Shown here piece by piece: positions 8,389-18,112 of a stretch of 64,000 bases of DNA. Position 1 is the first letter of the stretch, and the number at the start of each line of letters is the position of its first letter. Made by a program: the position numbers and the translations under genes. Source of the stretch: Bog-473 sp963751335. GTDB taxonomy: Bacteria; Actinomycetota; Acidimicrobiia; Acidimicrobiales; RAAP-2. Where the stretch lies: assembly GCA_963751335.1 (NCBI GenBank), contig CAVVUB010000007.1, forward strand, positions 620,001 to 684,000. The letters are read 5' to 3'. A model generated the notes under the pieces. It was not told the DNA's origin and did no database searches. It saw nothing but the letters and a program-made list of their open reading frames with translations.

Positions 8389-9535
8389 TGGCAAATCGTC
8401 CGGCACTATTTCCTAGTGCGTTTCATCCCCACATAGGCGGCGTAGAGGAGCTGACGCGCCAGCTGGCATTGGAGCAGACCCGCCTCGGTATGCATCCGCT
8501 GATCGTCGCGAATCAGTGGCCACGAAATCTGCCGAAAGCTGAGTCAATCGAGGGTCTGATGGTCCAACGTCTGCCGTTTCGGACTGTTGGCTACCGCCCG
8601 CGGCAGCTGGTCGGTTGGGCTACGCGGGGGGCCAAAACACATCGGGATACAGAGCGAACCCTTCTCGAGTGGAACGTCGACGTGGTGCATGTTCAATGCG
8701 TGAGCAACAACGCACTGTTTGCAGGCCGAGCAAGTCGCCAGCTTGGGTTGCCCCTGGTTGTGTCGGCACAGGGAGAGTTGTCAATGGATGCCGGCCGCCT
8801 CTTTGAGCGCTCGGCGGCTGCACGAGCAGTGGTTCGGAAGTCGCTGGCACGCGGCAGATCTAATAACAGGGTGCTCACGCTATGTGATCAACGAGCTCGA
8901 TCGGTTCTCAGGCGGCCGGTATTCCCAGAAGATGAGGGTGATCTATAACGGCGTCGATTTGGCCGAGTGCGCTCGAGCCGTCGCGGAGCCACGAGCTCGT
9001 TCTTATATCCTGGGGGTCGGTCGGCTGGTGCCACAAAAGGGCTATGACTTACTGATCCGGGCATTTCAGATTCTCGCGGCTTGAATTTCCCAACCTTGAT
9101 TTACTCCTTGCTGGCGACGGTCCACAACTAAAGGCGCTAAGCGATCTTGTTCAGACACTTGAACTCCAGTCGCGTGTACATCTTCTCGGGATGGTGGATC
9201 ATGAGCGGGCCCTAAATCTGATGGCAGGCGCCGCTGTCTTTGCCCTGTGCTCATGGCACGAGCCCCAAGGGATCGTGGTCCTCGAGGCAATGGCGGTGGG
9301 TTGTCCCGTAGTTGCCAGTGCTGCCGGCGGCGTCCCGGAGATTGTAAATGACTCCAATGGCGTGCTGTACCCAGTGGGCAATGTGTCGGCGCTTGCCTGC
9401 AGACTACGGGACGTATTAGGTGATGATTCGATGGCTGCTCAGTTGCGCCGTGCTGGACGTGCAACAGCCGCTCGATTCTCCTGGAGTACCTTGGCTCGCC
9501 AATACGGGGACGCTTACGCGGACGCCGGCGCGTAA
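8388..9535 (+). pseudogene. GT4 glycosyltransferase interrupted by two frameshifts
   Basis: Together three consecutive frames encode a complete GT4 protein. The first frame (from the ATG at 8388) carries AFHPHIGGVEELTRQLALE and continues to about 8855. The second (about 8855-9080) carries DLITGCSRYVINELDRFSGG and GVGRLVPQKGYDLLIRAF. The third (about 9080-9535) carries LDLLLAGDGPQLKAL and the E-x7-E motif WHEPQGIVVLEAMAVG. Both changes need one base to be skipped (+1), near CGCGGCAGAT at about 8854 and near 9080. Domain order and length (about 380 residues) are otherwise normal, so either a very recent loss or two sequence errors is possible. The ATG overlaps the upstream stop by one base. Confidence 0.8.
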
Positions 9536-9936
9536 CGTGTGCATCTCCTGTTGGCATGCAATTCTTTGACTATTCGTCGGAGTTCCGACGAGACCTCAGA
9601 CCTTGCTCTGCCAATCGGCGGATGCGCCGTTGGAGATACCCGAATTCCAAGGAGTGTGACGGGGCAATGATTCCGACGCCCCGACCAAACTCTCGTGGTG
9701 GTCTTCTGTGTGTGTGTCCAAGCGTTTGGTTGGACTCGACACTCCCGTCCCGCCGGGAAACGTGATACCCAATTTAGGGTGCACGGACCATATTTCCGTA
9801 AACGTCTACTACCTTGGCGAACCGTTTCTTCGGAAGCGTCGAGATATCGTGGCGCTGCGCTCGCGTCCGCCATGTGCTAGCGAGCACTGGTCTTGATAGT
9901 TGTCGCGTCACGACCCGATGGTACTCTCGCTCGGGC
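9536..9936. other. intergenic stretch, no gene seen
   Basis: About 400 bases between the broken GT4 gene and a methyltransferase gene. Short overlapping frames exist, but none has a recognisable domain or a good start. It presumably holds the methyltransferase promoter. Confidence 0.5.
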
Positions 9937-10632
9937 ATGAAGGAAGGCGACACTGTATTGATCGATCCTCTCCACTCAGCGGGTCCATATACACACGAGA
10001 TTGTCGCCTCGCTCTTGGATCCGCCCGACGAAAAGATCGTCATCGACCTGGGCGCCGGTCGCGGCAATTTCACCGCATACCTGGAAATTTCCGGGCATAA
10101 CGTTATTGCCGTTGACATAGACGAAAGTGACTACCGTGCTGCTGGGCATTCGTCAGCACCGTTCCTGGTGGCCGATCTAGACGAATCACTGCCCGCAGTG
10201 CCCGGGATTCTGGGCGGGGCTATCGCGATTGAGATTATCGAGCACCTTGAAAGCCCCCTCAGATTCATACGGATGATCGCGGAGGCTCTTGTAGATGGCG
10301 GCTGGTTGATCATCACGACGCCGAACGTGTCGAGTTTCTCATCCCGACTGGAATGTGTTGTTCGTGGACATCATTTCCAATTCAGTGAGGAGGACTACCA
10401 GACGAATGGTCACATTAGCCCGGTGAGCATGCAACAATTCGAGCACATGGCCGCTCGTCTCGGCCTTTCAATCGAGAAGACGACCTACAACGTTGGCCGA
10501 ATTCCTCTGCCTCGTTTGCGCCAAAGGATCCTGCTTCGAAGTGACTGGGCGCGCTCCAGGCTGCTCGGCGAATCCTTAATCATCAAGTTCAGAAAGCGTG
10601 TGGGTTCTGCAAAGCCGTTCATACGAGGTTAG
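9937..10632 (+). CDS. class I SAM-dependent methyltransferase
   Basis: The protein is about 231 residues long from the ATG at 9937 (MKEGDTVLIDPLHS). Motif I reads VIDLGAGRGNFTAYLE and motif II VIAVDIDESDY. The motif IV region reads AIAIEIIEHLESPLRFIRM and the post-strand segment GGWLIITTPNVSSFSSRLE, which is the Methyltransf_23 pattern seen in ubiquinone-like and glycan O-methyltransferases. A longer start upstream (9814) adds sequence unrelated to the family. It stands alone after the plus-strand glycosyltransferase run. Methylation of a sugar residue is the most likely role, inferred from context only. Confidence 0.8.
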   Translation: MKEGDTVLIDPLHSAGPYTHEIVASLLDPPDEKIVIDLGAGRGNFTAYLEISGHNVIAVDIDESDYRAAGHSSAPFLVADLDESLPAVPGILGGAIAIEIIEHLESPLRFIRMIAEALVDGGWLIITTPNVSSFSSRLECVVRGHHFQFSEEDYQTNGHISPVSMQQFEHMAARLGLSIEKTTYNVGRIPLPRLRQRILLRSDWARSRLLGESLIIKFRKRVGSAKPFIRG

Positions 10633-10750
10633 AAATGTCTTCGAAACGACACGGCGCGGCAACTGGGATCACGCCCACAGCTCATCAAGGAGGTCCCAGG
10701 GCATCACTATCTAAGGGCAAACGCTCAGACGATTAGGCACGTTGTCTTGG

Positions 10751-11536
10751 CTAGGAGGCGGGGCGTTTCAGAAGGCCCAGGCTGCCGAGCTTGTCAACCT
10801 CTCTGAGCACCACAGGTTGCACGCCGACCGTCTGCGCGAAGTCTCCAAAAGCCGAATTGTCATCGACGTCGTCGGCAATGAGAATCCCCCCGGGTCTTAA
10901 ACGTGGCCAAGCCAAGGCGAACTCGTTAACCATGCCGTGGTAGCTGTGAGAGCTGTCGTGCACAAAGATGTCCAAGTCGCCCAGTCGCTTTAGCAGGCGC
11001 GGCATATGACGCTGGCTTGATCCTCGGACGTAGGTCCAACGATTTCGGAGAGTGTCCGGCACTGCCATCCCAGTCCCGCCTTCCCATTCCGGGTCGATCA
11101 GTGGAAGGTCGATACTCCACAGATGCCCCTTGTGGTTCGCGGCGAGTGCCGAAAGGATGACCGCCGAGGTGTGACCCCTCGCGACACCCGTTTCAAGGAC
11201 GACCTCCGGTTTGAGATGTCTTACGGTGCTCCAAACGGCTAGGAGCAGTGTTCGTCCGCCGTCCATCTTGTGGACGCCGGCTACACTCGGTAAAGCAGAC
11301 AGAACGGCGGCAAGGTCGCTGCAGTCGCACCCCGGGCTCCCTAACAACTCGTGGATCGCGCCACTCGCGTCCGTTGAAGTGACGTTCATCGGCCGATTCG
11401 GGGGTGCTTCGTGAGGTCGTTGCTGAATGAACCGGTCGTAGAACTCGGTTGGATGCGTCACCGCTAGGGCGGTGATAATTCGACGCCTCTTCCGACTCCA
11501 TTGTTTCGTATCGTCGTTGGCGGCCACCTGAGCCAT
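10751..11536 (-). CDS. Methyltransf_24-type SAM methyltransferase
   Basis: The protein is about 261 residues long from the ATG at 11536 (MAQVAANDDTKQW). Codons upstream to 11785 are arginine-rich and not part of the family. The SAM site is VVLETGVARGHTSAVILSAL, then HLWSIDLPLIDPEW, and the acidic loop DIFVHDSSHSYHGMVNEF before GGILIADDVDD. This order is typical of Methyltransf_24 / CmcI-like enzymes, which act on sugars and small molecules; the D-x-S-H segment often binds metal in relatives. The gene has no close same-strand neighbour and is followed on the other side by a decayed IS3 fragment. Confidence 0.75.
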   Translation of the reverse strand: MAQVAANDDTKQWSRKRRRIITALAVTHPTEFYDRFIQQRPHEAPPNRPMNVTSTDASGAIHELLGSPGCDCSDLAAVLSALPSVAGVHKMDGGRTLLLAVWSTVRHLKPEVVLETGVARGHTSAVILSALAANHKGHLWSIDLPLIDPEWEGGTGMAVPDTLRNRWTYVRGSSQRHMPRLLKRLGDLDIFVHDSSHSYHGMVNEFALAWPRLRPGGILIADDVDDNSAFGDFAQTVGVQPVVLREVDKLGSLGLLKRPAS

Positions 11537-11844
11537 ATTATTTTCACTGGGACCGGGCTGCCGGCTCCCGTGAAATCGGTGACCACTCAGAGGCGGAGCG
11601 TTTGAAATGGCCCTTTGTTCTCGTTGGAGATGTCTGCGGCGGCGAGTCCGATGAATTCGTTGACAGATTCCGCGCCCACTATCGACGCGCCCGTCGTCCA
11701 CCAGATTGTTGCTGAGCATCGATCTGGTATTCCGCCGCCGAAAGTCCCTCGAACCGGACACCCATAAAGTCGAATCAGGCGCCACCTTCCGGCGGTCTGT
11801 TCCGGAAGCTCACCTCTTGACGCTCAACCCTAAAGCAGGCCACG

Positions 11845-12100
11845 CGGACCACCTCGATGTCTGCGCCGCCAAAGAGGTCCGGACCCAGTTCAATCGCGGA
11901 AGGTGAACGGTGGCGCGGTGCACGATCGAGCGCTTCGTGCGTGAACCGGGACTATGCGACGCCTCGGCGGGGCGGCCGGCGCAGGCTCACCACGGTCGCC
12001 GACGAGACTGATCACCGTGCTGCCGACCTTATCGAGCGCCGCTTCCGCGCCAGAGCTCCCCACCAGCTCCGGGTGGCTAACTCACCTCTGCCAAGACATC
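11845..12100 (+). pseudogene. IS3-family transposase (OrfB) remnant
   Basis: Three short stretches match the N-terminal part of IS3 OrfB proteins in the correct order but in different frames. They are CAAKEVRTQFNRG, then TVARCTIERFVREPGL after an in-frame TGA (about 11904), and, one frame over, LTTVADETDHRAADLIERRF and APHQLRVAN (about 11970-12085), corresponding to the consensus TTxxDPxxxRPADLVxRxF...APNRLWVADLTY. A further shift lies within the WVADLT equivalent. The DDE catalytic region and the element ends are absent. This is an old relic, not a functional element. Confidence 0.65.
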
Positions 12101-12134
12101 CGGTTTCGGGTAAGAGCCGAGTCATTTCGCTGTC

Positions 12135-13751
12135 TCAGGTTTCGGCAGCCTTAGATGATTGGCGTGGCAACGAGATAACCCACCTTGCTGCAGGCGATCG
12201 AAGGATCCGACCCAGAGCAGGCGGTAAAGAGACGGACAACGAGTCTACTGCCTCAGGTCTTGTCACTCGAATCCCAGGCAGCCGAAATCCCACGAATGTC
12301 CACACGATTACAAGTGGAACGGCAAGAGCAGCAGCGAGACGCTCGGGAAGGAAAAGAAGTCCGACGGCGAGGACACCCGAATAAGCGATGATCCCTGTGA
12401 CCCGCAGCATATGGGCAATCGCCATCGCACGAGAGTCTCGGAACAAGGCGACGGTGCAGGCTATGTAGCTGAGGCTACCGAGAGTGCTGGCTATCACGGC
12501 TCCCATGACACCTAGCTTGGGGACTAGTACGGCCGCGAGGCCCAGATCGATGGCGGCTCCGACGATTCCGGCAATAATCAGAGGGCGCACGCTCTTCTGA
12601 GCAAATCTCAGTGAGAGCAGAGGCATAGCGCCCGTCTGCATCAGAGACATCAACCCGAGAATAACCGCTGGCCCTGCGATATCCGAATAACCGGATCCAA
12701 AAAGTGGCTCGGACAGAACGGCGATTCCTGCAAGCGTAGCGGGCGAGACGACAAGAAATAGAAGGCCCACCGTTTCACTTACAAGCACGACGTTTCGCCG
12801 AAGGACATCGTCGCCTTTGCCCAGTGCGCTTGTCATCCCGATAGAAAGATTTCCGATCAAAGCGTCCGTCACAACGGTCGCGCGTGCGGCAATCGACTGG
12901 CTCGCTGCGAATCGCCCACGTCCTACAGCGCGTGCAGGACCAAAAAACAGTAACTCCGACTTGGAAAAGACCAACGCATTCAACTGAACGTTGATCATGG
13001 TACCGAGACCGAAGGAGACATCGCTGCGCGACAGTTGCAGTCGACCAGGCTGAAACATCGAATGCCTGAACCGCTTCGGTATCGCGAACAGCATGACGAA
13101 CGCGAGCATGTTACTGGTTACAGCGGAGACGCCGAAGACCAAATCAGCTCGATGCGTTGTGACTGCAGTAGCGATAGTCGCAGCCGAAGAAAGAGGTAAA
13201 CATATTAGGTTAAGGAGACTGGGCACACGAAGTTGATTGGTCATCACCAAGTAGTGCGCACAGCCAATAAAGAGAACGTTCCACAACGCAGCGAGCGCAT
13301 AAACAGCCCCCGCTGTCCATGTGTGCAAGACGATGAAACCCACTGCGACATTCCATGGCAGCTGGACTATGGACCAGGTTACGCCAGCGCGAACAGCGCC
13401 GAGCGTTCCAGATCCGTCAGCGTTTCCCGCTGCGAGGGCACCGCGGCGAACGATGGTGGCTCCGATGCCCAGATCAGCAAGACTAACCAACAAGGGAATG
13501 AGAAGTGTGTACAAAGCATATTTGCCGAATTCGCTGACGCCCAATATTCGAGCGACAAGTATGGTTGTGACCAGAAGAATGGGGATGCTGGCTAGGGTAG
13601 AGAAAGAGTTCCAAAGAACAGACGTCACGACCGATTTACGTGTGACCGCGATGGCCGTATCGTGTGATGGCGTAGCCGCCGCTCCTGCTGAGTCAATGCG
13701 CGATCGTTTCGACGTCACTCTGCCTAGCCCTTGCGTCGTAAACAACGACAA
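12135..13751 (-). CDS. polysaccharide flippase (Wzx-like, MOP superfamily)
   Basis: The 538-residue integral membrane protein has about 12-14 predicted transmembrane segments. After a polar N-terminus, the first two helices contain SVLWNSFSTLASIPILLVTTILVAR and GVSEFGKYALYTLL, the usual opening of Polysacc_synt/MVF flippases. GATIVRRGALAAG and GSGYSDIAGPAVILGLMS later in the chain also fit. Such proteins move undecaprenyl-PP-linked repeat units across the membrane. Together with the Wzy-like gene at the left edge and the Wzz/BY-kinase near 29 kb it completes the Wzy-dependent set. The GT-C-like gene lies just upstream on the same strand (53 bp gap), so the two are probably co-transcribed. Confidence 0.88.
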   Translation of the reverse strand: MSLFTTQGLGRVTSKRSRIDSAGAAATPSHDTAIAVTRKSVVTSVLWNSFSTLASIPILLVTTILVARILGVSEFGKYALYTLLIPLLVSLADLGIGATIVRRGALAAGNADGSGTLGAVRAGVTWSIVQLPWNVAVGFIVLHTWTAGAVYALAALWNVLFIGCAHYLVMTNQLRVPSLLNLICLPLSSAATIATAVTTHRADLVFGVSAVTSNMLAFVMLFAIPKRFRHSMFQPGRLQLSRSDVSFGLGTMINVQLNALVFSKSELLFFGPARAVGRGRFAASQSIAARATVVTDALIGNLSIGMTSALGKGDDVLRRNVVLVSETVGLLFLVVSPATLAGIAVLSEPLFGSGYSDIAGPAVILGLMSLMQTGAMPLLSLRFAQKSVRPLIIAGIVGAAIDLGLAAVLVPKLGVMGAVIASTLGSLSYIACTVALFRDSRAMAIAHMLRVTGIIAYSGVLAVGLLFLPERLAAALAVPLVIVWTFVGFRLPGIRVTRPEAVDSLSVSLPPALGRILRSPAARWVISLPRQSSKAAET

Positions 13752-13804
13752 GCCGACGAAAGCTTCATCCTAGTGCGGTGTCAACCTACGTTTGTGACGT
13801 TCAA

Positions 13805-15022
13805 CTACAGGTGATCCAGGTGCGCTTGCACCACGATGACTATCGGGTTGGATCGCCAACTTCCCGCAGGCGCATTGGTGCCCCACGACCCAAAGGAGAT
13901 AGCGCCGAGCAGAGCCATGAGCGCTCCGAATACAACGAGCCCCCCACCGATGCGGAGGAATCGAGGATTCGTTCCTCGCTCGATGACGAGCGCTGTCATC
14001 GGAATTGCAAAGGCCGGTAGGGCGGGCACGATGAGTCTCGGACCGAAAGAGAGTCCTCCATCCCACGCCCACCATGACGAGTAGAAGAGAAAGCGGGAGC
14101 CGATGAGAACAACTGCAAGTACGGTCAGTATCGGCCAACGGCGGTAGGCGCCCCGGATCGACCACAACGTCAGGATCAATACCGGAGCGAACCAGATGAT
14201 CCCCTTTCCAGGCGATACCAAAAGGCTGACGAGTCCGTCGCCGAACGAGTGTGTGAAGCCCGGGTCGTTCTGGTAGCCCAGGCTGAAAACCGAACTGTAG
14301 CGGGCGACGTCGTACCAACCCCAGAGTGCCAAGGGGGGAATCGCCACCACCACCGCAACGACCAGATGCCGAATCGGGGGGCGAAGGGCGAGCATAGCTA
14401 CGCCGACAGGAATGGCGACCAGCAGTAGCGAGTCAGTTCGAAAAAGCACTGAGAGACCGACGGCACCGCCGACCGCGGCAGCCCAGCCGACCGACCCTCC
14501 AAGCCGAGCCAGACCGAGGAGGGCAACAGCGATGCATAGCGCCACTGCCGGTTCGGAAAAATAAGTGGTGCCGTAGGTGAAGAGGAATGTGCCGAAAATG
14601 ATCGCGGTGGTGACGATGGCTGCCTGACGACGGGTAGCACCGAGTGTTCCCGCAAGCGAGAAAACTATTAACGTCGTCGCGGCGATCAGTAGCGGACTGA
14701 CGAACGCAACGAGCCGAAGATGAGAAATCCCAAGTGCCTGCTCAAGTCCGAGAAATGGCACCCAGAGAAGCGACATTCCGAGTCCATACTTCGAGTACCT
14801 GCCAAGGGCGAACTCTCGAATCTGATAAGCCGGAAAATGAAGCTTCACCATTGGCGTGCCGTGATGGAGAATGCCGTCCGCAACCTGCCCCATGACGTTT
14901 GCGTCGATGCTGTCAAACGAGGGCTTAGTGAGAACTGCGGCTCCTATGAATGCACAGGCAGCAAGTACATAGCCGATGTGAGACCTGGCGAAATTGAGAA
15001 GCGAAGAACCGTGTCCGATCAT
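13805..15022 (-). CDS. GT-C/PMT-like multi-pass membrane protein
   Basis: The 405-residue protein has about ten hydrophobic helices. Right after the first helix is the segment DSIDANVMGQVADGILHHG, an acidic loop in the position where GT-C glycosyltransferases (PMT_2/ArnT group, PF13231) carry catalytic Asp residues. Later motifs RYSKYGLGMSLLWVPFLG and YSSWWAWDGGLSFGPRLIVPALP are typical of a group of uncharacterised bacterial GT-C-like proteins. These enzymes use lipid-phosphate sugars at the outer membrane face. In this locus it could decorate the exported glycan. Assignment to GT-C is by layout, not by a proven activity. Confidence 0.7.
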   Translation of the reverse strand: MIGHGSSLLNFARSHIGYVLAACAFIGAAVLTKPSFDSIDANVMGQVADGILHHGTPMVKLHFPAYQIREFALGRYSKYGLGMSLLWVPFLGLEQALGISHLRLVAFVSPLLIAATTLIVFSLAGTLGATRRQAAIVTTAIIFGTFLFTYGTTYFSEPAVALCIAVALLGLARLGGSVGWAAAVGGAVGLSVLFRTDSLLLVAIPVGVAMLALRPPIRHLVVAVVVAIPPLALWGWYDVARYSSVFSLGYQNDPGFTHSFGDGLVSLLVSPGKGIIWFAPVLILTLWSIRGAYRRWPILTVLAVVLIGSRFLFYSSWWAWDGGLSFGPRLIVPALPAFAIPMTALVIERGTNPRFLRIGGGLVVFGALMALLGAISFGSWGTNAPAGSWRSNPIVIVVQAHLDHL

Positions 15023-15537
15023 CGGATCAGCTCTCGATGCTTGACCTCTTCGATCAAGTGTCCGTCACAGTCATTGGGAAGACTTCCACGGCGAGGGATC
15101 GTATTGATTGCTGAGCTTGAGCGCTTGCACGTCACGACGTGAGGGTACCCCCGTCGTCCAGAGTCGCTCGCGGATATTTGGCGCGTTGGCAGACGGGCCA
15201 TTGGCCGGAGGGGTTAAGCCCGCAGGAGTGGGCGGTGCGCCAGGCCGGCAGGGGCCGCCCAAACCTCAGCGACGTGGTCAACGGGTTTGCGGCGGGTCTG
15301 ACGGACTATCGCTTCTACGATGGCGCGGTGAACACGGCTAGCGCGGAGCCTAGGAACTGCCTTGTCGCGACCCCACGCCTAGGTCGATCTCGATCAGGCT
15401 CAACAGTCAGACCATGCCGCGAGTGCCGATGAGGATGCATGGGAGAACGACCTCCCAGGGGGTCATCGGGTACAGTTCGACCTCACTTCAGACGCCCTGC
15501 TGCGACTCGGTCTCCACGTGAGACAGCACTCCTCCCC
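15023..15537. other. divergent intergenic region, about 515 bp
   Basis: This lies between the GT-C-like gene (leftward) and a GT4 gene (rightward) and should hold both promoters. A plus-strand frame at 15139-15432 has a partly protein-like stretch (LSPQEWAVRQAGRGRPNLSD, NGFAAGLTDYRFYDGAVN), but it matches no family I know and has no good start, so it is not called as a gene. Confidence 0.4.
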
Positions 15538-16602
15538 ATGAGGTCAGTCGCACCTTTTGAGGTTGCATTGCTCCGGGCAGACGCTCGCCATGCCATGGGT
15601 GCGCAGACGTACGAGCAGGAGATCGCTCGCTCGCTTGGAGAACTGGGAGCACGGGACCTTGCGACCTCTGAAGTGCGAGTATCGAGCCTTCGTTCTCCCC
15701 TGGAGAGCGACCTGAAGCTCCCGATGGGAATCCTCACGGACGCGCCGCTCAGATTACAGAGGACCGTCATGCGGTTCTGCCTCCGTAAATTTTCCCTTGT
15801 CCATCGTATGGAACTGCGGCTGCCCGCTTCATCGGTCGAAGTTGTAACGGTGCACGACGTCGCACCCCTGCATTTTCCTGACGAAGGCTCGCTGCCCGCC
15901 CGAGGGGCGGCGAGCCTTCGAAATGCCCGATCGGTGATAGCGCCTTCGTCGTTCGCTGCCGATGACATAGCCGAGACACTCCAGATCGAGCGGCCGCAGG
16001 TGATTCACTACGGAGTTCCGATGGATGCTTTCGGCGCCGAACCACTCGAGCAAGGACTCCGGCAATCGTTGGGACTTAACGGCAAGTACGTGCTCCACTG
16101 CGGAGGAGTCACCCGCCGGAAGAACTTGGAAGGGCTTCATGACGCTTGGAAGATTCTGCGCGGTCGTGTTCCAGCCGTTCAGCTAGTCCTGGCGGGCCCC
16201 TCGGATCCCCGGCGAACCGAGCTATTCGCGGGGGATGACCGCGTCATGATGACGGGACGAGTAGATCGGCGAGTCTTGTTGGGGCTGATGGTGTCCGCAG
16301 CCCAGGTCGTCGTTCCCTCTCTGTACGAGGGCTTCGGCTTTCCTGCCGTAGAGGCGATGGCGTGTAAGACACCGGTGGTCGCCGTGAACAGTGCCTCTCT
16401 GCCGGAGGTCTGCGGAGACGCGGCGCTGATGAGCGACGTGGACCCGGAGTGCCTAGCCGACGCGATGCACCGCGTACTACTGGACGAGAAGCTCCAGTCT
16501 CAGCTGATCACCGCGGGGCAGGTAAGGGCCGCGACGCTCACCTGGAAGGCGGCCGCGGAGAAGCACCTGGACGTCTACAGGAGTGCACTTCAAGACAGCT
16601 GA
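15538..16602 (+). CDS. GT4 glycosyltransferase
   Basis: The 354-residue GT-B enzyme starts at the ATG at 15538 (MRSVAPFEVALLRADARH). A GTG-initiated extension from 15439 is unsupported. It has VVTVHDVAPLHFPDEGS as the N-domain loop, then VLHCGGVTRRKNLEGLHDAW at the linker. The donor site is VPSLYEGFGFPAVEAMACKTPVV (E-x7-E) with NSASLPEVCGDAAL. This is the mannosyltransferase-like subgroup of GT4 often found in O-antigen and exopolysaccharide loci. It is monocistronic as far as can be seen, flanked by opposite-strand genes. Confidence 0.88.
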   Translation: MRSVAPFEVALLRADARHAMGAQTYEQEIARSLGELGARDLATSEVRVSSLRSPLESDLKLPMGILTDAPLRLQRTVMRFCLRKFSLVHRMELRLPASSVEVVTVHDVAPLHFPDEGSLPARGAASLRNARSVIAPSSFAADDIAETLQIERPQVIHYGVPMDAFGAEPLEQGLRQSLGLNGKYVLHCGGVTRRKNLEGLHDAWKILRGRVPAVQLVLAGPSDPRRTELFAGDDRVMMTGRVDRRVLLGLMVSAAQVVVPSLYEGFGFPAVEAMACKTPVVAVNSASLPEVCGDAALMSDVDPECLADAMHRVLLDEKLQSQLITAGQVRAATLTWKAAAEKHLDVYRSALQDS

Positions 16603-16772
16603 CATCAATATGTCCCAATCAACTCAGTACTTGATCATGTCCTATCGGAGCTGACCGTGGGTGCATGAGCACGACCATCGTTCGCCCAGATGAACGCAAC
16701 TAGGGAGGAGATCTTGCGCCCACACTTCGGCGGGGCATAGCGCGACACAAACCTACGGATGATGGACGAGGC

Positions 16773-17390
16773 TCATTCCGGCGTTCTCCGTATCCGGATC
16801 ACCCGGGCTGGATTGCCAGCGACCATCGTGCTCGCCGGCACATCCCTAGTGACCACGGAGTTCGCTCCCACAATCGCTCCGCGACCAATATGAACACCTT
16901 TGGTAATCGTCGCCTTGGATCCGATCCACACATCGTCTTCGATCACCACCGGCATCACAAGCATCTCTTGTCGTCGGATCGGAACCTTGGCATCGCGAAA
17001 ACCGTGGTCGTGATCGCGAATCGACACCATCTCGGCAATGAGACAGTCATCTCCAATTGTGACCGAGTCTCTCACCCCGATTGTCACATGGTGCCCGAAT
17101 ACGCTGCCTGAACCGACGTGGAAAGCTCCGCGACATTCGAGCGTGAGGTCTCGATCCATCACGACCTTTGGCCCAATCCACACGCGGCCTTCGCCAAGTA
17201 TGGCGATCTTGGTTCCGGGGCGGATATCGCAACCTGCGCCGAATCGCGCCCTCGGGTGCTGAATACGCAGGAACAGCAGCCGCATCCTCCGCCGAATCGA
17301 CCACAATCCGCGGCGCACCAGGCCAACCTCAGCCACGACGGCTTGGCTCCGTGAGTGCCGTCGCAAGCTGCCGCGCCCGATTGTCCCCAT
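16773..17390 (-). CDS. hexapeptide-repeat O-acetyltransferase (WcaF/maltose acetyltransferase type)
   Basis: The protein is about 205 residues long and built mainly from left-handed beta-helix hexapeptides: VWIGPKVVMDRDLTLECRG, HVTIGVRDSVTIGDDCLIAE, VVIEDDVWIGSKATITKGVHIGRG and IVGANSVVTRDVP. The catalytic His lies in the loop SIRDHDHGF. It ends STMVAGNPARVIR, the usual acyl-CoA site. Family members acetylate sugar hydroxyls with acetyl-CoA. The start is uncertain: the ATG at 17390 lies 61 bp inside an upstream glycosyltransferase relic, and an ATG at 17285 (MRLLFLRIQHPRARFG) is an alternative that would begin just before the first repeat. Confidence 0.82.
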   Translation of the reverse strand: MGTIGRGSLRRHSRSQAVVAEVGLVRRGLWSIRRRMRLLFLRIQHPRARFGAGCDIRPGTKIAILGEGRVWIGPKVVMDRDLTLECRGAFHVGSGSVFGHHVTIGVRDSVTIGDDCLIAEMVSIRDHDHGFRDAKVPIRRQEMLVMPVVIEDDVWIGSKATITKGVHIGRGAIVGANSVVTRDVPASTMVAGNPARVIRIRRTPE

Positions 17391-17721
17391 CCTGTTCTTG
17401 ACGTAGAAAGGTCTCTCGCCGCCGGGTGCCTAGTTCTACGGCATTCGCAAATGCGTCGGTTTCGATGAGCAGTCCGGAGATGGAGGGGTTCTGAATCCCG
17501 CTCGTCGGCGTGGCGACAACAGGCGGCTGAATTGCGAGGTACTCATAAGCCGCATTTCGTGGGCTCAGGAGAAGTGCGCCGATCTTCGAATCGTTGATCC
17601 AAAGGGTGTCGCAGTTTCGGGTGAAGTCTCTGCTCGGGGAGGCAACGTTAAAGTTCATACAAAAATGTAAAGGAAGCAGACGTCGGGTGAGAGAATTTGC
17701 ATTTTCAGTTTCAACGACCAA
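17329..17721 (-). pseudogene. internally deleted glycosyltransferase relic, paralogue of the gene at 19749-20816
   Basis: The frame keeps two separate pieces of the TuaH-like glycosyltransferase encoded 2 kb to the right. CDTLWINDSKIGALLLSPRNA corresponds to CDALWINDPTMGAWLSHHRHA. It is joined directly to AAYEYLAIQPPVVATPTSG, which corresponds to IKAYEYLATPHPVVATPASG. The end, QDGDNRARQLATALT, matches the paralogue's C-terminus WNDRARCFAAAL. The whole donor-binding middle of about 170 residues is gone, while the frame stayed open. It is thus an old duplicate removed by an in-frame deletion, and its 3' end overlaps the acetyltransferase start. Confidence 0.75.
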
Positions 17722-17725
17722 GATC

Positions 17726-17985
17726 TCACCCAGGTGATGCCATCGCCCCTTCAGGCCGGTCGCGCGTCACGACTACGTTGGCCCCTGGCGCTGTTGCGAT
17801 CAATCGTGATGGGTCCGATCAGCACACACCCAGCGCCCAGCAGACGCTGTTCCGAGATATGGCATTCCGTCAGGTCGACTCTTGGAGGAGAGGTCGTTTC
17901 CCGATCGTCACACCGTGGAAAATCAGGATGCGTTTCCCCATCGTGCCTCGCTCCTGGTGACGACGTTACATTGCATGGCGCAATA
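17726..17985 (-). pseudogene. serine-acetyltransferase-like (CysE-type) relic
   Basis: Short matches to the C-terminal hexapeptide part of CysE-like acetyltransferases follow each other in different frames. They are MGKRILIFHGVTIGKR (compare IFHGVTIGG), then LLGAGCVLIGPITIDRNS (compare LIGAGAKVLGPITIG), and ATAPGANVVVTRDRPEGA before a TGA at 17726-17728 (compare IGANAVVTRDVPEGA). Stops and shifts separate the pieces, and the N-terminal half of the family is missing. Such genes occur in surface-glycan loci as sugar acetyltransferases. This copy is dead. Confidence 0.6.
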
Positions 17986-18112
17986 CGAGCTGTGGTCCAA
18001 TAGATGCGAGGCAGCCTATGTCCCCCAAGGGTGATCGAGCGACTACACGCGATCTGGGTTTTGGGGGTGAAGTAGTCAGCCTAGCGATAACTAGTAGCTA
18101 ACCTCGGCTGAG

